A stretch of DNA of 64,000 nucleotides from NCBI RefSeq assembly GCF_000368865.1, contig NZ_KB849725.1:239757-303756 (forward strand), given 5' to 3'. The stretch is from Acinetobacter bouvetii DSM 14964 = CIP 107468. Lineage in GTDB: Bacteria > Pseudomonadota > Gammaproteobacteria > Pseudomonadales > Moraxellaceae. Made by a program: the position numbers and the translations under genes. The notes under the pieces are model-generated. The model worked only from the letters and a program-made list of their open reading frames with translations, had not been told where the DNA came from and made no database searches. Positions 18,585-27,813 of the stretch are shown one piece after another (positions within the stretch are counted from its first letter, which is position 1; every line of letters begins with the position of its first letter).

Positions 18585-19637
18585 TCAGGCAGAGGACTTT
18601 ACCGTCAGCTGGCCGTTTGAACAGTCTATATGCAGTGCGGCCTGCTCGGGGTGGGTGAGAAAATGCACGGCCAAAATCGGTTCAAGCTCGGTGCGCATTC
18701 TGCGCGCCAAATGCCGGGCGCCGTAGCGGATGTCATGCCCTTGGCAAAAATGCGCTTTGGCGCTTTCTGTTAAGGAAAGGCTGCGTTTTTGATGCTGCAG
18801 GCGCTGATTGAGTTTTTCTAGTTCAATTTCGACCAGCCTTGGCAAGGCATCATTTTGCACCGGCCGATAGTGCAGGGCGCGGTCAATGCGGTTGAGAAAT
18901 TCAGGATCGAATTTACGCTGCATGGCTTTTTCAATAATGCGCTGTGTCGGTACGCGCTTTAAACACAGATCCTGCATTTTTTTTGGCAGGAAATTCAATT
19001 TATCCAAGTACAGCTGCGCTGCCTGCGCGCCGATATTGCTGGTCATGAAAATCATGCAGTTGCGGAAATCAATGGTTTTGGTGCCTGCCGTCAGGGTCAG
19101 CGTGCCGGTGTCCAGCACATTCATCAGGCCGCGCAGCACTTCAATCGAGGCTTTTTCCAGTTCATCAAACAGCACAATGCCCGGACGGGTATGTGAGCCT
19201 GCTATGGCGGCTTCATCAAACAGGCTGTGGCCTTCTTTCGAGCCGACATAGCCCGGAGGCGCGCCGGTAATGGCTGCGGCATAATGTTCCTGCGCCAAGG
19301 TGTTCATATCAATGCGGCAAAAGGCGTCTGAACGGCCATAAATAGCTTCAGCAATTAAACGCACAGTTTCGGTTTTGCCGACCCCGGTTGGGCCCAGCAT
19401 TAAGGTCACCGATAGCGGGCGTTCAGGACTGGAAAAATCCGCTTTGACGACCTGCAGCATTTTTTCAATTTCATTCAGCGCATCATCCTGCCCAATAATC
19501 CGCTGCCTTAAGCTTTGCATCACCGCCTGCGGTTCAAAATGAAAGCGCGGCTTGCCAATCAAGCGGTCTTTTTCCGATGCGCTGTATGTTGAAGTGCTGG
19601 GCTGCACGGCATGGAGGGCTGGATGGGCTGTGTTCAT
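18585..19637 (-). CDS. Single-domain Clp-type AAA+ ATPase (ClpA/B D2-like)
   Basis: 350 residues from the ATG at 19635-19637, with AAGGA about ten bases upstream; the frame is open 44 codons further but that part reads poorly. One AAA+ domain only: Walker A GPTGVGKTE (82-90), the substrate-threading loop GAPPGYVGS (125-133), Walker B IVLFDELEKA (154-163), sensor-1 SNIG, and the D2 small domain RIDRALHYRP and GARHLARRM. The order matches the second ATPase of ClpB or ClpA, but the N-terminal domain, first ATPase and middle domain are absent. So it is either an orphan unfoldase module or a degenerate Clp relative; no ClpP-docking loop is obvious. Confidence 0.85.
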   Translation of the reverse strand: MNTAHPALHAVQPSTSTYSASEKDRLIGKPRFHFEPQAVMQSLRQRIIGQDDALNEIEKMLQVVKADFSSPERPLSVTLMLGPTGVGKTETVRLIAEAIYGRSDAFCRIDMNTLAQEHYAAAITGAPPGYVGSKEGHSLFDEAAIAGSHTRPGIVLFDELEKASIEVLRGLMNVLDTGTLTLTAGTKTIDFRNCMIFMTSNIGAQAAQLYLDKLNFLPKKMQDLCLKRVPTQRIIEKAMQRKFDPEFLNRIDRALHYRPVQNDALPRLVEIELEKLNQRLQHQKRSLSLTESAKAHFCQGHDIRYGARHLARRMRTELEPILAVHFLTHPEQAALHIDCSNGQLTVKSSA

Positions 19638-19887
19638 TCCGTTTGATTCCTTGGGTTTAAAACTGGATTGGCTGGGAAAAGAGCCATCAAAAAACAGGCG
19701 CCTCAACAATACATTCCGCACGCTTTGAGCATAGCAAACTTCAGTTTTTTCAATAATAGCTTTTAGCAATCATGTTATTGCCAGCGCCGTAAAATTCAGG
19801 GGGGAATGCTTGAAAATACGGCTTAAACCATCACATCATGTAGCATAGACGCAGCAATGCAGTGAATCAGCAGAAGACAGGCCGCCA

Positions 19888-21687
19888 GTGAACGAAAACG
19901 CGCGTGAACATATTGAAAAAATTCTAGCCCATATGACGACTTTGCCAGGCGTGTACCGCATGCTGGGCAAGGATGGCGAGCTGCTGTATGTGGGCAAAGC
20001 AAAAAATTTAAAAAACCGCGTCTCCAGCTATTTTGTCAAAACCATTGAGCACCCGAAGACGCAGGCGTTGGTAGCGCGCATTTATGACATCGAAACCTTA
20101 GTCGTCCGTTCTGAAACCGAAGCGCTGCTGCTGGAGCAGAATCTGATTAAGCTGCACCGGCCGCCCTACAACATCATGCTGAGGGACGATAAGTCCTACG
20201 TCTATATTTTCATTTCCGCAGATCAGCCGTATCCGCGCATTGCGTCAGGCCGCGGCAAGGGCAAGCATCAGGCCGGCAAGTTTTTTGGGCCCTATCCAAG
20301 CGCTTACAATGCCCGCGATACGCTGCTGGTGCTGCAAAAGCTGTTCAATGTGCGCCAGTGTGAAAACAGCTATTTTTCACAGCGCAAGCGCCCGTGCCTG
20401 CAGTATCAAATCAAGCGCTGCTCAGCGCCGTGTGTGGGACTGATTAGCCCTGAAGAGTATAAAAATGATGTCGATAACTCGATCCGTTTTTTGCAGGGGG
20501 ATACCAAAGAGCTGAATCAAGAACTGATTGCAAAAATGGAGCAGGCGGCCGAAGCTTTGGAGTTTGAGAAAGCGGTATTTTACCGTGACCGCATGGCGCT
20601 GCTGCGGGATGTGCAGGCGCAGCAGGCGATTTACAAGGTCAAAGGCGAGGCGGATATTATCGCCATTGCCTACCATGCGGGGGTGACCTGCGTGCAGATT
20701 ATGCATGTGCGCAATGGCAAGATGCTGGGCGGCAAAAGCTATTTCCCCGATATGCTGGGTGATGATCTGGCGCAAATGCTGTCAGATTTCATCGCCAACT
20801 TTTATTTTCAGGTGGCAGATGAGATTCCAGCTGAATTGATTGTGAATGTTGAACCGGTCAACCGCAAAGAGCTGGAGCAGGCGCTGCAGCAGCACTTTGA
20901 GAAAAAGATTCAAATTAAGCACAGTGTGCGTGAAACCCGCGCTGAATGGCTGGAGCTGGCGCAGATGAACGTGCAGCACGCCATTAAAGGCAAGCTGGCC
21001 AATCATTTTGAATTGAATGAACGCTTTCATCAGCTGGAACAGGTGGCGGGCAGGCCCATTGACAGCATTGAATGTTTTGATATTTCCCATACCATGGGGG
21101 AAGCCACGGTTGCTTCCTGTGTTGTGTTTGATGCAGGCGGCGCACGCAAGCGCGATTACCGCCAGTTTTCCATCAATGACATTACCGAAGGCGATGACTA
21201 TGCGGCGATGCGCCAGGCGCTGACCCGCCGCTATAAAAAAGCCATGCTGCCTGACCTGCTGCTGATCGACGGCGGCAAAGGCCAGCTGCATATGGCAATG
21301 GAGGTGATGCGGGAACTGGAGCTGGATGCGTTTATGATTGGTGTGTCCAAAGGGGAAGGGCGCAAGCCGGGCCTCGAAACGCTGCATTTTACCGATGGCA
21401 CGAAAATTCAGCTGCCTGAAGACCACAAAGCGCTGCATTTAATTCAGCAGGTGCGTGATGAGGCGCACCGCTTTGCCATTACCAAACACCGCGCTAAGCG
21501 GGATAAAAAACGCGGTTCTTCAGTGCTTGAAGTCATTCCGGGTTTGGGGCCGAAACGCCGCCGTGACTTATTGACCCACTTCGGCGGCATTCAAGGCGTG
21601 CTGAAAGCCTCGGAAAATGAATTGAAACTGGTGCCAGGTTTGGGGGATGTGATGGCGCGCACCATTTATAAAATTTTGCATGAATAA
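19888..21687 (+). CDS. uvrC: Excinuclease ABC subunit C
   Basis: 599 residues, full length. Makes the two incisions of nucleotide-excision repair with UvrAB. In order: GIY-YIG nuclease (about 17-95, with [20 protein letters not shown]), a Cys-rich cluster [20 protein letters not shown], the UVR helix ([17 protein letters not shown]), the RNase H-like C-terminal nuclease with [16 protein letters not shown] and LIDGGKGQL, and tandem helix-hairpin-helix ([22 protein letters not shown]). It uses a GTG start with CAGGCC-like sequence upstream. Alone on plus; a perfect palindrome follows. Confidence 0.96.
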   Translation: MNENAREHIEKILAHMTTLPGVYRMLGKDGELLYVGKAKNLKNRVSSYFVKTIEHPKTQALVARIYDIETLVVRSETEALLLEQNLIKLHRPPYNIMLRDDKSYVYIFISADQPYPRIASGRGKGKHQAGKFFGPYPSAYNARDTLLVLQKLFNVRQCENSYFSQRKRPCLQYQIKRCSAPCVGLISPEEYKNDVDNSIRFLQGDTKELNQELIAKMEQAAEALEFEKAVFYRDRMALLRDVQAQQAIYKVKGEADIIAIAYHAGVTCVQIMHVRNGKMLGGKSYFPDMLGDDLAQMLSDFIANFYFQVADEIPAELIVNVEPVNRKELEQALQQHFEKKIQIKHSVRETRAEWLELAQMNVQHAIKGKLANHFELNERFHQLEQVAGRPIDSIECFDISHTMGEATVASCVVFDAGGARKRDYRQFSINDITEGDDYAAMRQALTRRYKKAMLPDLLLIDGGKGQLHMAMEVMRELELDAFMIGVSKGEGRKPGLETLHFTDGTKIQLPEDHKALHLIQQVRDEAHRFAITKHRAKRDKKRGSSVLEVIPGLGPKRRRDLLTHFGGIQGVLKASENELKLVPGLGDVMARTIYKILHE

Positions 21688-21744
21688 ATTGCCTGGGCGC
21701 AGGCGGACTTAAAGCGCTGTGCTGAAAATGGAAGCGCTTGGCTA

Positions 21745-21778
21745 AAATGCTCAATGACCCATGGGTCATTGAGCATTT
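21745..21778. repeat. 34-bp perfect palindrome after uvrC
   Basis: Two 17-base arms, AAATGCTCAATGACCCA and its exact complement, meet without a spacer. No T-run follows, so it is not a classical terminator as it stands; it may be a protein-binding site or a cruciform-forming element. It is 57 bp past the uvrC stop and 67 bp before the thioesterase start. Confidence 0.85.
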
Positions 21779-21845
21779 ACATCAGCGGCCATTCCAATAA
21801 AGATAGCGTATCGGCCACCACGTTGGCGTTCAGCAGGGAAGCAGC

Positions 21846-22640
21846 ATGTCATTAACCGCATTATATGAGCAGATTCAGCAGTCAGATACAGTCGATATTC
21901 CGCAAGGCTGGCTGCAGGGGCGCACGATTTATGGCGGCTTGGTGGCGGGCATGCTGATGCAGAAAGCCGTGCTGGCGGTGGCCGATGAGGGGAAGCGCTT
22001 GCTCAGCGCCAGTGTGACTTTTGTCGGGCCTGTGCAATTAAGTTCAGTGAAGCTGACTGCGGAAATCCTGCGTGAAGGAAAATCTGTGACTACCGTGGAA
22101 GTCCGGCTTTGGCAGGATGGCGCGGTGCAAAGCATTTTACTGGCCAGCTTTGGCGCGCAGCGCGAATCATCTATTCAGGTGAGCCATGAGCGGGCAGCGC
22201 CAGATTATCCTGCTGTTGAAGATCTGCAGATTGCGCAGCATCATCCTTTGGCGCCGGAATGCTTTAAGCAGATGCAAATGGCATGGGCGGAAGGGCAGTA
22301 TCCTTGTACTGCAGCCCAGCAGCCTGATTTTGGCGGCTGGTTCCGTTTTGATCCGGCATGGCATGAAAACCGCGAGATGACGGTGGCGGATTTAATGGTG
22401 GCTTTCGATATGTGGCCGCCCGGTGTGCTGCCGATGTATACGCGCATGGCGCCAGCCAGTTCGCTGACATGGCATCTGACGTATGTGCACCCGCTGCAGC
22501 ATCAGGTGCAGGATTGGTTTAAATATAAAGTATTTACCGACTATGCAGGAGACGGCTATTCGACGGAATATGCGCATTTATGGGATGCAGAAGGCCGGCT
22601 GATCGCGATTTCACGGCAAACAGTTACCGTGTTTGCCTAG
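21846..22640 (+). CDS. Acyl-CoA thioesterase family (TesB-like double hotdog)
   Basis: 264 residues. The TesB/4HBT_3 pattern is visible: GRTIYGGLVAGMLMQKA near the N-terminus, LLSASVTFVGPVQL, and later FDMWPPGV with TWHLTYVH and GDGYSTEYAHLWDAEGRLIAISRQ at the end. Two hotdog repeats are expected from length. It hydrolyses acyl-CoA thioesters; the chain length is not readable. Probably the first gene after the palindrome; pgsA follows about 95 bp later. Confidence 0.82.
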   Translation: MSLTALYEQIQQSDTVDIPQGWLQGRTIYGGLVAGMLMQKAVLAVADEGKRLLSASVTFVGPVQLSSVKLTAEILREGKSVTTVEVRLWQDGAVQSILLASFGAQRESSIQVSHERAAPDYPAVEDLQIAQHHPLAPECFKQMQMAWAEGQYPCTAAQQPDFGGWFRFDPAWHENREMTVADLMVAFDMWPPGVLPMYTRMAPASSLTWHLTYVHPLQHQVQDWFKYKVFTDYAGDGYSTEYAHLWDAEGRLIAISRQTVTVFA

Positions 22641-22735
22641 TGACACTTTAGGCCATTTCGTATAAAGTGAACAGAATTAACGAAGGGTAAATCCTCAATA
22701 TATTGTGCATTTGCATCGTGCATGAAGGGGAAACA

Positions 22736-23335
22736 TTGGCGGTGTCTATGACTGCAGGTCGAATCCTGAATATTCCAAACATTTTAACTTTAGCGCGTAT
22801 TGCTTTAATTCCGGTATTTTTGCTTGTGGCCTATTGGCCGCCAGCCATGGGAGTTGAAGGCCATGATGCCGGCATGAGCCGGCATATGCTGCTGACGGGG
22901 ATTTTTGTAGTGGCTGCGGTTACGGATTGGTTCGATGGCTATTTGGCGCGCACCTTAAACCAGACTTCAGCCTTTGGCCGCTTTCTGGACCCTGTTGCAG
23001 ATAAGCTGATGGTAGCGGCGGCGCTGATTGTGCTGGTGCAATGGCAGCCCACGATTTCGATGGCTTTTGCCGCTATTGTGATTATTTCACGTGAGATTAC
23101 CGTGTCTGCGCTGCGCGAGTGGATGGCGGAACTGGGCGCGCGCACCAGTGTTGCGGTATCCACAGTGGGCAAATACAAAACAGCATTCCAAATGATTGCG
23201 ATCTCCGTCTTTCTGCTGAATTGGCCGCCGCTGGAAATGCTGGCTTATGCGCTGCTGTATACCGCAGTGATTTTAACGCTATGGTCAATGTTTATTTATT
23301 TAAAAGCAGCATGGCCGTATTTGAAGCAGCCTTAA
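22736..23335 (+). CDS. pgsA: CDP-diacylglycerol-glycerol-3-phosphate 3-phosphatidyltransferase
   Basis: Makes phosphatidylglycerol phosphate, the committed step to PG and cardiolipin, in the inner membrane. The CDP-alcohol phosphotransferase motif is complete: DG-YL-AR-(8)-G-(3)-D-(3)-D at DGYLARTLNQTSAFG followed by RFLDPVADK. Several membrane segments follow. Starts: TTG at 22736 is five bases after AAGGGG, while the GTG at 22742 and ATG at 22748 are less well spaced; the frame is open upstream to 22703. I chose 22736 (199 residues). Alternative starts change only a few residues. Confidence 0.92.
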   Translation: MAVSMTAGRILNIPNILTLARIALIPVFLLVAYWPPAMGVEGHDAGMSRHMLLTGIFVVAAVTDWFDGYLARTLNQTSAFGRFLDPVADKLMVAAALIVLVQWQPTISMAFAAIVIISREITVSALREWMAELGARTSVAVSTVGKYKTAFQMIAISVFLLNWPPLEMLAYALLYTAVILTLWSMFIYLKAAWPYLKQP

Positions 23336-23348
23336 GCTTAGAGCTCTG

Positions 23349-23372
23349 AAAGCCCCTTTATGGGGTTTTTTT
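23349..23372 (+). terminator. Terminator after pgsA
   Basis: A CCCC/GGGG stem (23353-23356 and 23362-23365) with A-T closure on the outside and a run of seven T. Confidence 0.75.
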
Positions 23373-23467
23373 ATGTCGACTTTAATATTTAAAAATGCCA
23401 GCCGGCAGCACATTTCAGGCTGGCTATTGACTCAAGTCAAAGATTGCAGAATCTGCAGGCATTAGAA

Positions 23468-23556
23468 TAAAAAAAAATCCCAGACTTTGGGGGAAATCTG
23501 GGAAGAAAATTGGGGATACTTATCACTATTATTCGAAGATGTTTCCATCTTCTTGA
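23468..23556 (-). ncRNA. Candidate small RNA, about 90 nt
   Basis: On the minus strand a TATAAT at 23567-23562 precedes a predicted start near 23555. The transcript would begin with a 7-bp hairpin GAAGATG-GAAA-CATCTTC (GNRA-type loop, 23535-23552), then a single-stranded A/U-rich stretch, then a terminator TCCCAGA/TCTGGGA (23478-23484 and 23497-23503) with about ten T. No coding frame fits. The arrangement (promoter, 5' hairpin, open stretch, strong terminator, nothing else to terminate) is typical of a free trans-acting sRNA. A weak -35 (TGATTT or ATGATT at 16-17 bp) is the poorest part. Confidence 0.6.
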
Positions 23557-23561
23557 AACCG

Positions 23562-23567
23562 ATTATA
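23562..23567 (-). promoter_or_regulatory. -10 box (TATAAT) of the candidate sRNA
   Basis: Consensus -10 hexamer on the minus strand; no good -35 is seen at 16-17 bp. It fits the candidate sRNA start. Confidence 0.45.
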
Positions 23568-23857
23568 GGAACTCGCAACGCCAAAATCATGTAGGTTCTT
23601 GTATTGTAATGCTGCGTTTTATTAAGAGAATGTATCGCAGATTTACATTTCCTAATTTTGATACAAATTCTATGCTTCTCTTGCGTTTAAAAATACTGTG
23701 CAAAGGAATGTTTAAATTTTAAAAACTTAAACGTTCTGCTTTTCGATGGGCTGCATGCAAAATGGCTGATTTTGTATTCAGGCGGCGCAGTACTTTGCTT
23801 GATAAAAAAAGGAGCTGTTTCAGATTCCTTGATGGCATTTGGAGCTGTGCGCTTCGC

Positions 23858-24057
23858 TTGTCTTTCAGAACAATAAGGCAGCCTATAAAGGCAGCTCATA
23901 AAAAATCCCCAAGGATGGGGGATTTTTCAGATTAAAGCCTGCGCACACCTTCGGTGTTTGTCTTGAATAAAAATTAAAGCAGCGCTTTATTTTTTCCACT
24001 CGAAGCATAGCTTCTTGTCTTGCGGCGTGGCGGAGCAGTGCTCCGCTTTATCACGCC
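23858..24057. repeat. Three hairpin + TTGTCTTG/TTGTCTTT units and one larger hairpin
   Basis: GCG-CTT-CGC (23849-23857), ACACC-TTC-GGTGT (23945-23957) and GAAGC-ATA-GCTTC (24002-24014) are three different short hairpins, each immediately followed by TTGTCTT (23858-23864), TTGTCTTG (23958-23965) and TTGTCTTG (24015-24022). A larger hairpin with 8-bp arms GCGGAGCA/TGCTCCGC and outer GGCGTG/CACGCC (24024-24057) abuts the yggX stop. Repeated small structures suggest a REP-like element family, but I cannot show copies elsewhere. Confidence 0.6.
23901..23927. terminator. Bidirectional hairpin in the pgsA-yggX gap
   Basis: A 9- to 10-bp stem AAAAATCCCC/GGGGATTTTT with a 7-nt loop (23901-23927) and A/T runs on both sides; it may terminate leftward transcription from yggX. 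Confidence 0.65.
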
Positions 24058-24323
24058 TCAGGCTTTAGCCCTTCAGCTTTTTCCAATGACTCATCATTGT
24101 TAAAGAATTTTTCACGCTGTTCTTCAAGAAACTTTTTCGCATCCGGCTCAAACACGTTTAAACGCTTTTCATTGATTAGCGTAGTCTGGTGCTTCAGCCA
24201 TTCCTGCCAAGCTTCTTTGGACACAGAGTCAAATAATTCCTGGCCTTTTGCGCCGGGAAACGGTGCAAAATCCAATCCTTCCATTTCTTTTTGATACTTG
24301 CGGCAAAATATTTGTCGAGTCAT
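24051..24323 (-). CDS. yggX: Fe(2+)-trafficking/oxidative damage protection protein YggX
   Basis: 90 residues, the usual family size. The N-terminus [19 protein letters not shown] with [17 protein letters not shown] is diagnostic; the conserved Cys7 is present. In other bacteria it protects iron-sulphur clusters and repairs superoxide damage, acting in the cytoplasm. It is 13 bp downstream of argH on the same strand, so probably cotranscribed. Confidence 0.94.
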   Translation of the reverse strand: MTRQIFCRKYQKEMEGLDFAPFPGAKGQELFDSVSKEAWQEWLKHQTTLINEKRLNVFEPDAKKFLEEQREKFFNNDESLEKAEGLKPEA

Positions 24324-24335
24324 GGCGCCTATCCT

Positions 24336-25766
24336 TTAAGCGTAAAGTTTTTCCAAACGGGCATAAGCGCGTTCAATGGCGGCTTCTACCTGAGCTGGCG
24401 CAGTCCCGCCAATGTGGTTGCGGGCATTGACAGATGCTTCCAAAGTGAGTGCTTTTTCAAAGACATCGGCTTGAATCAAGTCTGAGAATTGCTGAAGCTG
24501 CTCAAGGCTCAGTTCAGACAAATCTTTAGATTCTTGCACGCCTAGCGCGACCGCTTTACCCACAATCTCATGCGCATCACGGAACGCAACGCCATTTTTC
24601 ACCAGATAATCCGCCAAGTCGGTGGCAGTAGAGAAACCGCGCAGCGCCGCTTCACGCATGATTTCAATGTTGGGAACCAATGCAGGAATCATGTCAGCGA
24701 ATGCCATGAGCGAACCGCGGACGGTATCAATGGCATCAAACAAAGGCTCTTTGTCTTCTTGGTTGTCTTTGTTGTAAGCCAAAGGCTGGCCTTTCATCAG
24801 GGTCAGCAAACTCATCAGGTCACCATACACACGGCCGGTTTTACCGCGGATCAGTTCAGGCACATCCGGATTTTTCTTTTGCGGCATGATTGAAGAGCCG
24901 GTGCAGAAGCGGTCTGGAATGTTCACGAATTTGAATTGTGCAGATGTCCATAAAATCATTTCTTCAGACATGCGCGATAAGTGCATCATGATGAGCGAGG
25001 CCGCAGCATTGAATTCAATGCCAAAATCACGGTCAGACACCGCATCCAGCGAATTTTCTGCAACGGCTTCAAAGCCTAACAGTTCCGCTGTATAGGCGCG
25101 GTCAATCGGGTAGGTGGTTCCTGCAAGCGCCGCTGAACCCAATGGCATGCGGTTGGTGCGTTTGCGGCAGTCAATCAAGCGCTCAGAGTCACGCACCAGC
25201 ATTTCAAACCAGGCCATTAAGTGGTGGCCAAAAGTCACAGGCTGCGCAGTTTGCAAATGCGTGAAGCCCGGCATGATGGTATTGGTGTTTTTTGCAGCCA
25301 AGCCCAAAATGCCATTTTGCAATTTTTCAAGCAATTGCAAAATGGCATCAATTTCATCACGCACATATAAACGGATGTCTGTTGCCACTTGGTCATTGCG
25401 GCTGCGGCCCGTATGCAGCTTTTTGCCAGCTATGCCGATCCGCTGCGTTAAGCGCGACTCAATATTCATGTGCACATCTTCTAAGTCGATGCGCCATTCG
25501 AAATTGCCTGCTTCAATCTCAGCTTTAATCGTATTTAAGCCGTTAACAATGTCATTGCGTTCCTGTTCGGTTAATACGCCAACTTTGGCAAGCATGGTTG
25601 CATGCGCGATAGAACCTGCAATATCTTGTTTATAAAAGCGTTGGTCAAATTGAACAGATGCTGTAAATTCAGCAACAAAAGCGTCAGTTGCTTCAGAGAA
25701 ACGGCCGCCCCACATGCCCGAAGTTTGGGCTTGTGACGGATTTGAGGAATTAGAAGATGTGGTCAT
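24336..25766 (-). CDS. argH: Argininosuccinate lyase
   Basis: Final step of arginine synthesis: splits argininosuccinate to arginine and fumarate. 476 residues with the superfamily signature [12 protein letters not shown] (about 300) and catalytic elements [17 protein letters not shown] (about 122) and TVFGHHLM-like [17 protein letters not shown]. Residues 1-17 are a short extension rich in Ser/Asn. It begins a minus-strand pair with yggX; the divergent gene is the histidine kinase, the same neighbour order as in Pseudomonas. Confidence 0.97.
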   Translation of the reverse strand: MTTSSNSSNPSQAQTSGMWGGRFSEATDAFVAEFTASVQFDQRFYKQDIAGSIAHATMLAKVGVLTEQERNDIVNGLNTIKAEIEAGNFEWRIDLEDVHMNIESRLTQRIGIAGKKLHTGRSRNDQVATDIRLYVRDEIDAILQLLEKLQNGILGLAAKNTNTIMPGFTHLQTAQPVTFGHHLMAWFEMLVRDSERLIDCRKRTNRMPLGSAALAGTTYPIDRAYTAELLGFEAVAENSLDAVSDRDFGIEFNAAASLIMMHLSRMSEEMILWTSAQFKFVNIPDRFCTGSSIMPQKKNPDVPELIRGKTGRVYGDLMSLLTLMKGQPLAYNKDNQEDKEPLFDAIDTVRGSLMAFADMIPALVPNIEIMREAALRGFSTATDLADYLVKNGVAFRDAHEIVGKAVALGVQESKDLSELSLEQLQQFSDLIQADVFEKALTLEASVNARNHIGGTAPAQVEAAIERAYARLEKLYA

Positions 25767-25873
25767 GTCGGCTCAATAAGATAAAAAGCAGTAGAACTGT
25801 CCAAGAGTATAGCAAATTCGAACCCTATTGCCGAAGTGCAAGTTCATCAATCTTTTTCGAGCAGTGAGGGCAA

Positions 25874-26911
25874 ATGGAGGTTTCTTTTTTTTCCAGCAGG
25901 ATTGGGCGCTGGCAGTATGTCCTTGAGCTGTTTACTGCCGGCAATATTTTGGCGCTGGTGCTGGCTTTAGCGCAGGCGCAGTCATGGTCAAATTTAAGCT
26001 TCAGCAGCCTGATACAGCATATTTTATTCATCAATTGGGTGCTGCTGGCTTTCGCGGCGATTGTGGAATATTTCGATCAGCGCTTATCGCCTTTAAATTT
26101 GAAATTGACCTTGCTGCTGGGCTTTTTGCTGCTGCAGCTGATTGTCCTGTGCACCACACTCGTTCTGAATATTTTAATGTATTTTGGGCAGAGCTTCAGC
26201 TTTGCTGGCCTCAGCTGGGGAACCGTGTTCAGCCGTGCAGGCATGAATCTCAGTTTTGGCATGCTGCTGGGGGCATTTTGCTTCCGCTATTTATATTTGC
26301 GTGAACAATGGAGCCGGCAGCAGAACAGTGAGCTGAATGCCCGCATTCAGGCCATGCAGGCCCGCATTCATCCGCATTTTTTATTTAACAGCTTAAACAG
26401 CGCCATCAGCCTCATCAGCATTGATCCAGATAAAGCCGAAGAAATGCTGCTGAATTTATCGCGCCTGTTTCGCGCCAGCTTCCAGGAACTGAAGCTGGTG
26501 CCGCTGAGTGATGAAATTGATTTATGCCGGCGCTATTTAGCCATTGAGCAAATCCGGCTGGGAGAGCGCTTAAAGGTTGAATGGAAATTGGTTAATCCGG
26601 AAATGTACACGCGCGTACAAATTCCGCTGCTAACTTTACAACCCTTAGTGGAAAATAGTATTTTTCATGGAGTTGAAAAAATTCTAACTAAGAGTACGAT
26701 AAGCATATTGATTGAAATATTGCAAAATCAAGTCAATATAGTCATTACTAACCCATACGCACAGGATAAAATAACTTTACGTCAAGGACATGGTATTGCA
26801 GTGGAAAATGTGCAGCAGCGGCTGAAAGCGTATTATGGTTCATCTGCAGCATTCCAAAGCTTTGCAGGAGAAGGGATGTTTACGACTGTAGTGCAATATC
26901 GATATAAGTAA
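25874..26911 (+). CDS. algZ: LytS/AlgZ-type sensor histidine kinase
   Basis: 345 residues. Up to four membrane segments in the first 140 residues, then the LytS-type His_kinase domain with RIHPHFLFNSLNS (phosphoacceptor His168 in the family's HPHFLFN motif) and LQPLVENSIFHGVEKI as the N-box; the final nucleotide-binding region is short, with QGHGIAVENVQQRL. This is a short-form sensor without an obvious ligand domain. It is adjacent to argH and precedes the LytTR regulator, the same order as the Pseudomonas algZ(fimS)-algR locus, which supports the name. In the family it controls twitching and other surface traits; that role here is inferred. Confidence 0.85.
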   Translation: MEVSFFSSRIGRWQYVLELFTAGNILALVLALAQAQSWSNLSFSSLIQHILFINWVLLAFAAIVEYFDQRLSPLNLKLTLLLGFLLLQLIVLCTTLVLNILMYFGQSFSFAGLSWGTVFSRAGMNLSFGMLLGAFCFRYLYLREQWSRQQNSELNARIQAMQARIHPHFLFNSLNSAISLISIDPDKAEEMLLNLSRLFRASFQELKLVPLSDEIDLCRRYLAIEQIRLGERLKVEWKLVNPEMYTRVQIPLLTLQPLVENSIFHGVEKILTKSTISILIEILQNQVNIVITNPYAQDKITLRQGHGIAVENVQQRLKAYYGSSAAFQSFAGEGMFTTVVQYRYK

Positions 26912-26965
26912 AAACAGTGCAGTTAACCTATAAAAAAAATGATGGTAGCTGAGTAAGGAGGAGAA

Positions 26966-27706
26966 ATGGACATCCTGATTTGTGATGATGAGCCTCTTGC
27001 ATTAGAGCGCTTGTCACGCTTAGTCACTCAATTGGGGCACCAAGTGACAGGTCATGCAACACATGGACAGCAGGCGGTCGAATTAGCGAGAAGCCTTGAG
27101 CCCGATGTTGTGCTGTTGGATATACAAATGCCGGAAATGGATGGTTTAGCCTGCGCTCAGTATTTGCGCCAGCTTGAACCGATGCCGGCAATCATTTTTT
27201 GCACTGCATATGACCACCACGCATTGGATGCATTCAAATCAAACGCAGAAGGATATTTGCTCAAACCGGTGATGCAGCAGGAACTGCAGCAGGTTTTGGA
27301 TCATTTAATAAGATTAACCCAAGCTCAAGTGAGCTGTCTAAAACAAAAAGAAACTATGGAAGAACTCAAAATCAGCCGCCATCAAATCGCGGCCAAGACC
27401 TATCGCGGTGTTGAATTGGTGCCTGTTGAAAATGTGTATTATTTTTTAGCAGATCAAAAATATGTCACCGTGCGCCATAAAAACGGCAGTGTCCTGATTG
27501 ATGAAACACTGAAAGACCTGGAAACAGAGTTTGGCGACCAGTTTATCCGCATTCACCGCAATGCGCTGGTTTCAGTCAATTATTTGGATGGTTTGGAAGT
27601 GGTCAGTTCAGGCCAATACCAAGTGCGCTGCCGCGAGCTTGAGGAGCGCCTTGCGGTGAGCCGAAGGCATTTGCCGAATTTGCGCGAGCGGATTCAGAAA
27701 TTGTAA
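26966..27706 (+). CDS. algR: LytTR response regulator (AlgR family)
   Basis: 246 residues with a strong TAAGGAGGAG ribosome site. Receiver domain 1-118: acidic pair Asp7/Asp8, phosphorylation Asp52 in VVLLDIQMPEMDG, switch Lys in GYLLKPV. LytTR DNA-binding domain about 140-245 with VENVYYFLADQKYVTV and FIRIHRNALVSVNYLDGLE. Its partner is the histidine kinase 54 bp upstream. Downstream is hemC, as in Pseudomonas, where AlgR lies next to the hem cluster. Confidence 0.92.
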   Translation: MDILICDDEPLALERLSRLVTQLGHQVTGHATHGQQAVELARSLEPDVVLLDIQMPEMDGLACAQYLRQLEPMPAIIFCTAYDHHALDAFKSNAEGYLLKPVMQQELQQVLDHLIRLTQAQVSCLKQKETMEELKISRHQIAAKTYRGVELVPVENVYYFLADQKYVTVRHKNGSVLIDETLKDLETEFGDQFIRIHRNALVSVNYLDGLEVVSSGQYQVRCRELEERLAVSRRHLPNLRERIQKL

Positions 27707-27813
27707 AGCTGCAGAAAAGAATAAATGCTGTCATCTTTCTTAAATTTACTTGCATTTTAATATCGGCAAGATAAGTTTAGAATAATGTTTATTCTTACAG
27801 CCGTTTAAAATTT

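Noticed and set aside
25825..26034. Minus-strand peptide ending CPHCSKKIDELALRQ under algZ
   Set aside because: Zinc-ribbon-like tail is tempting, but it lies entirely in the argH-algZ gap and inside the N-terminal coding part of algZ, without a start signal.
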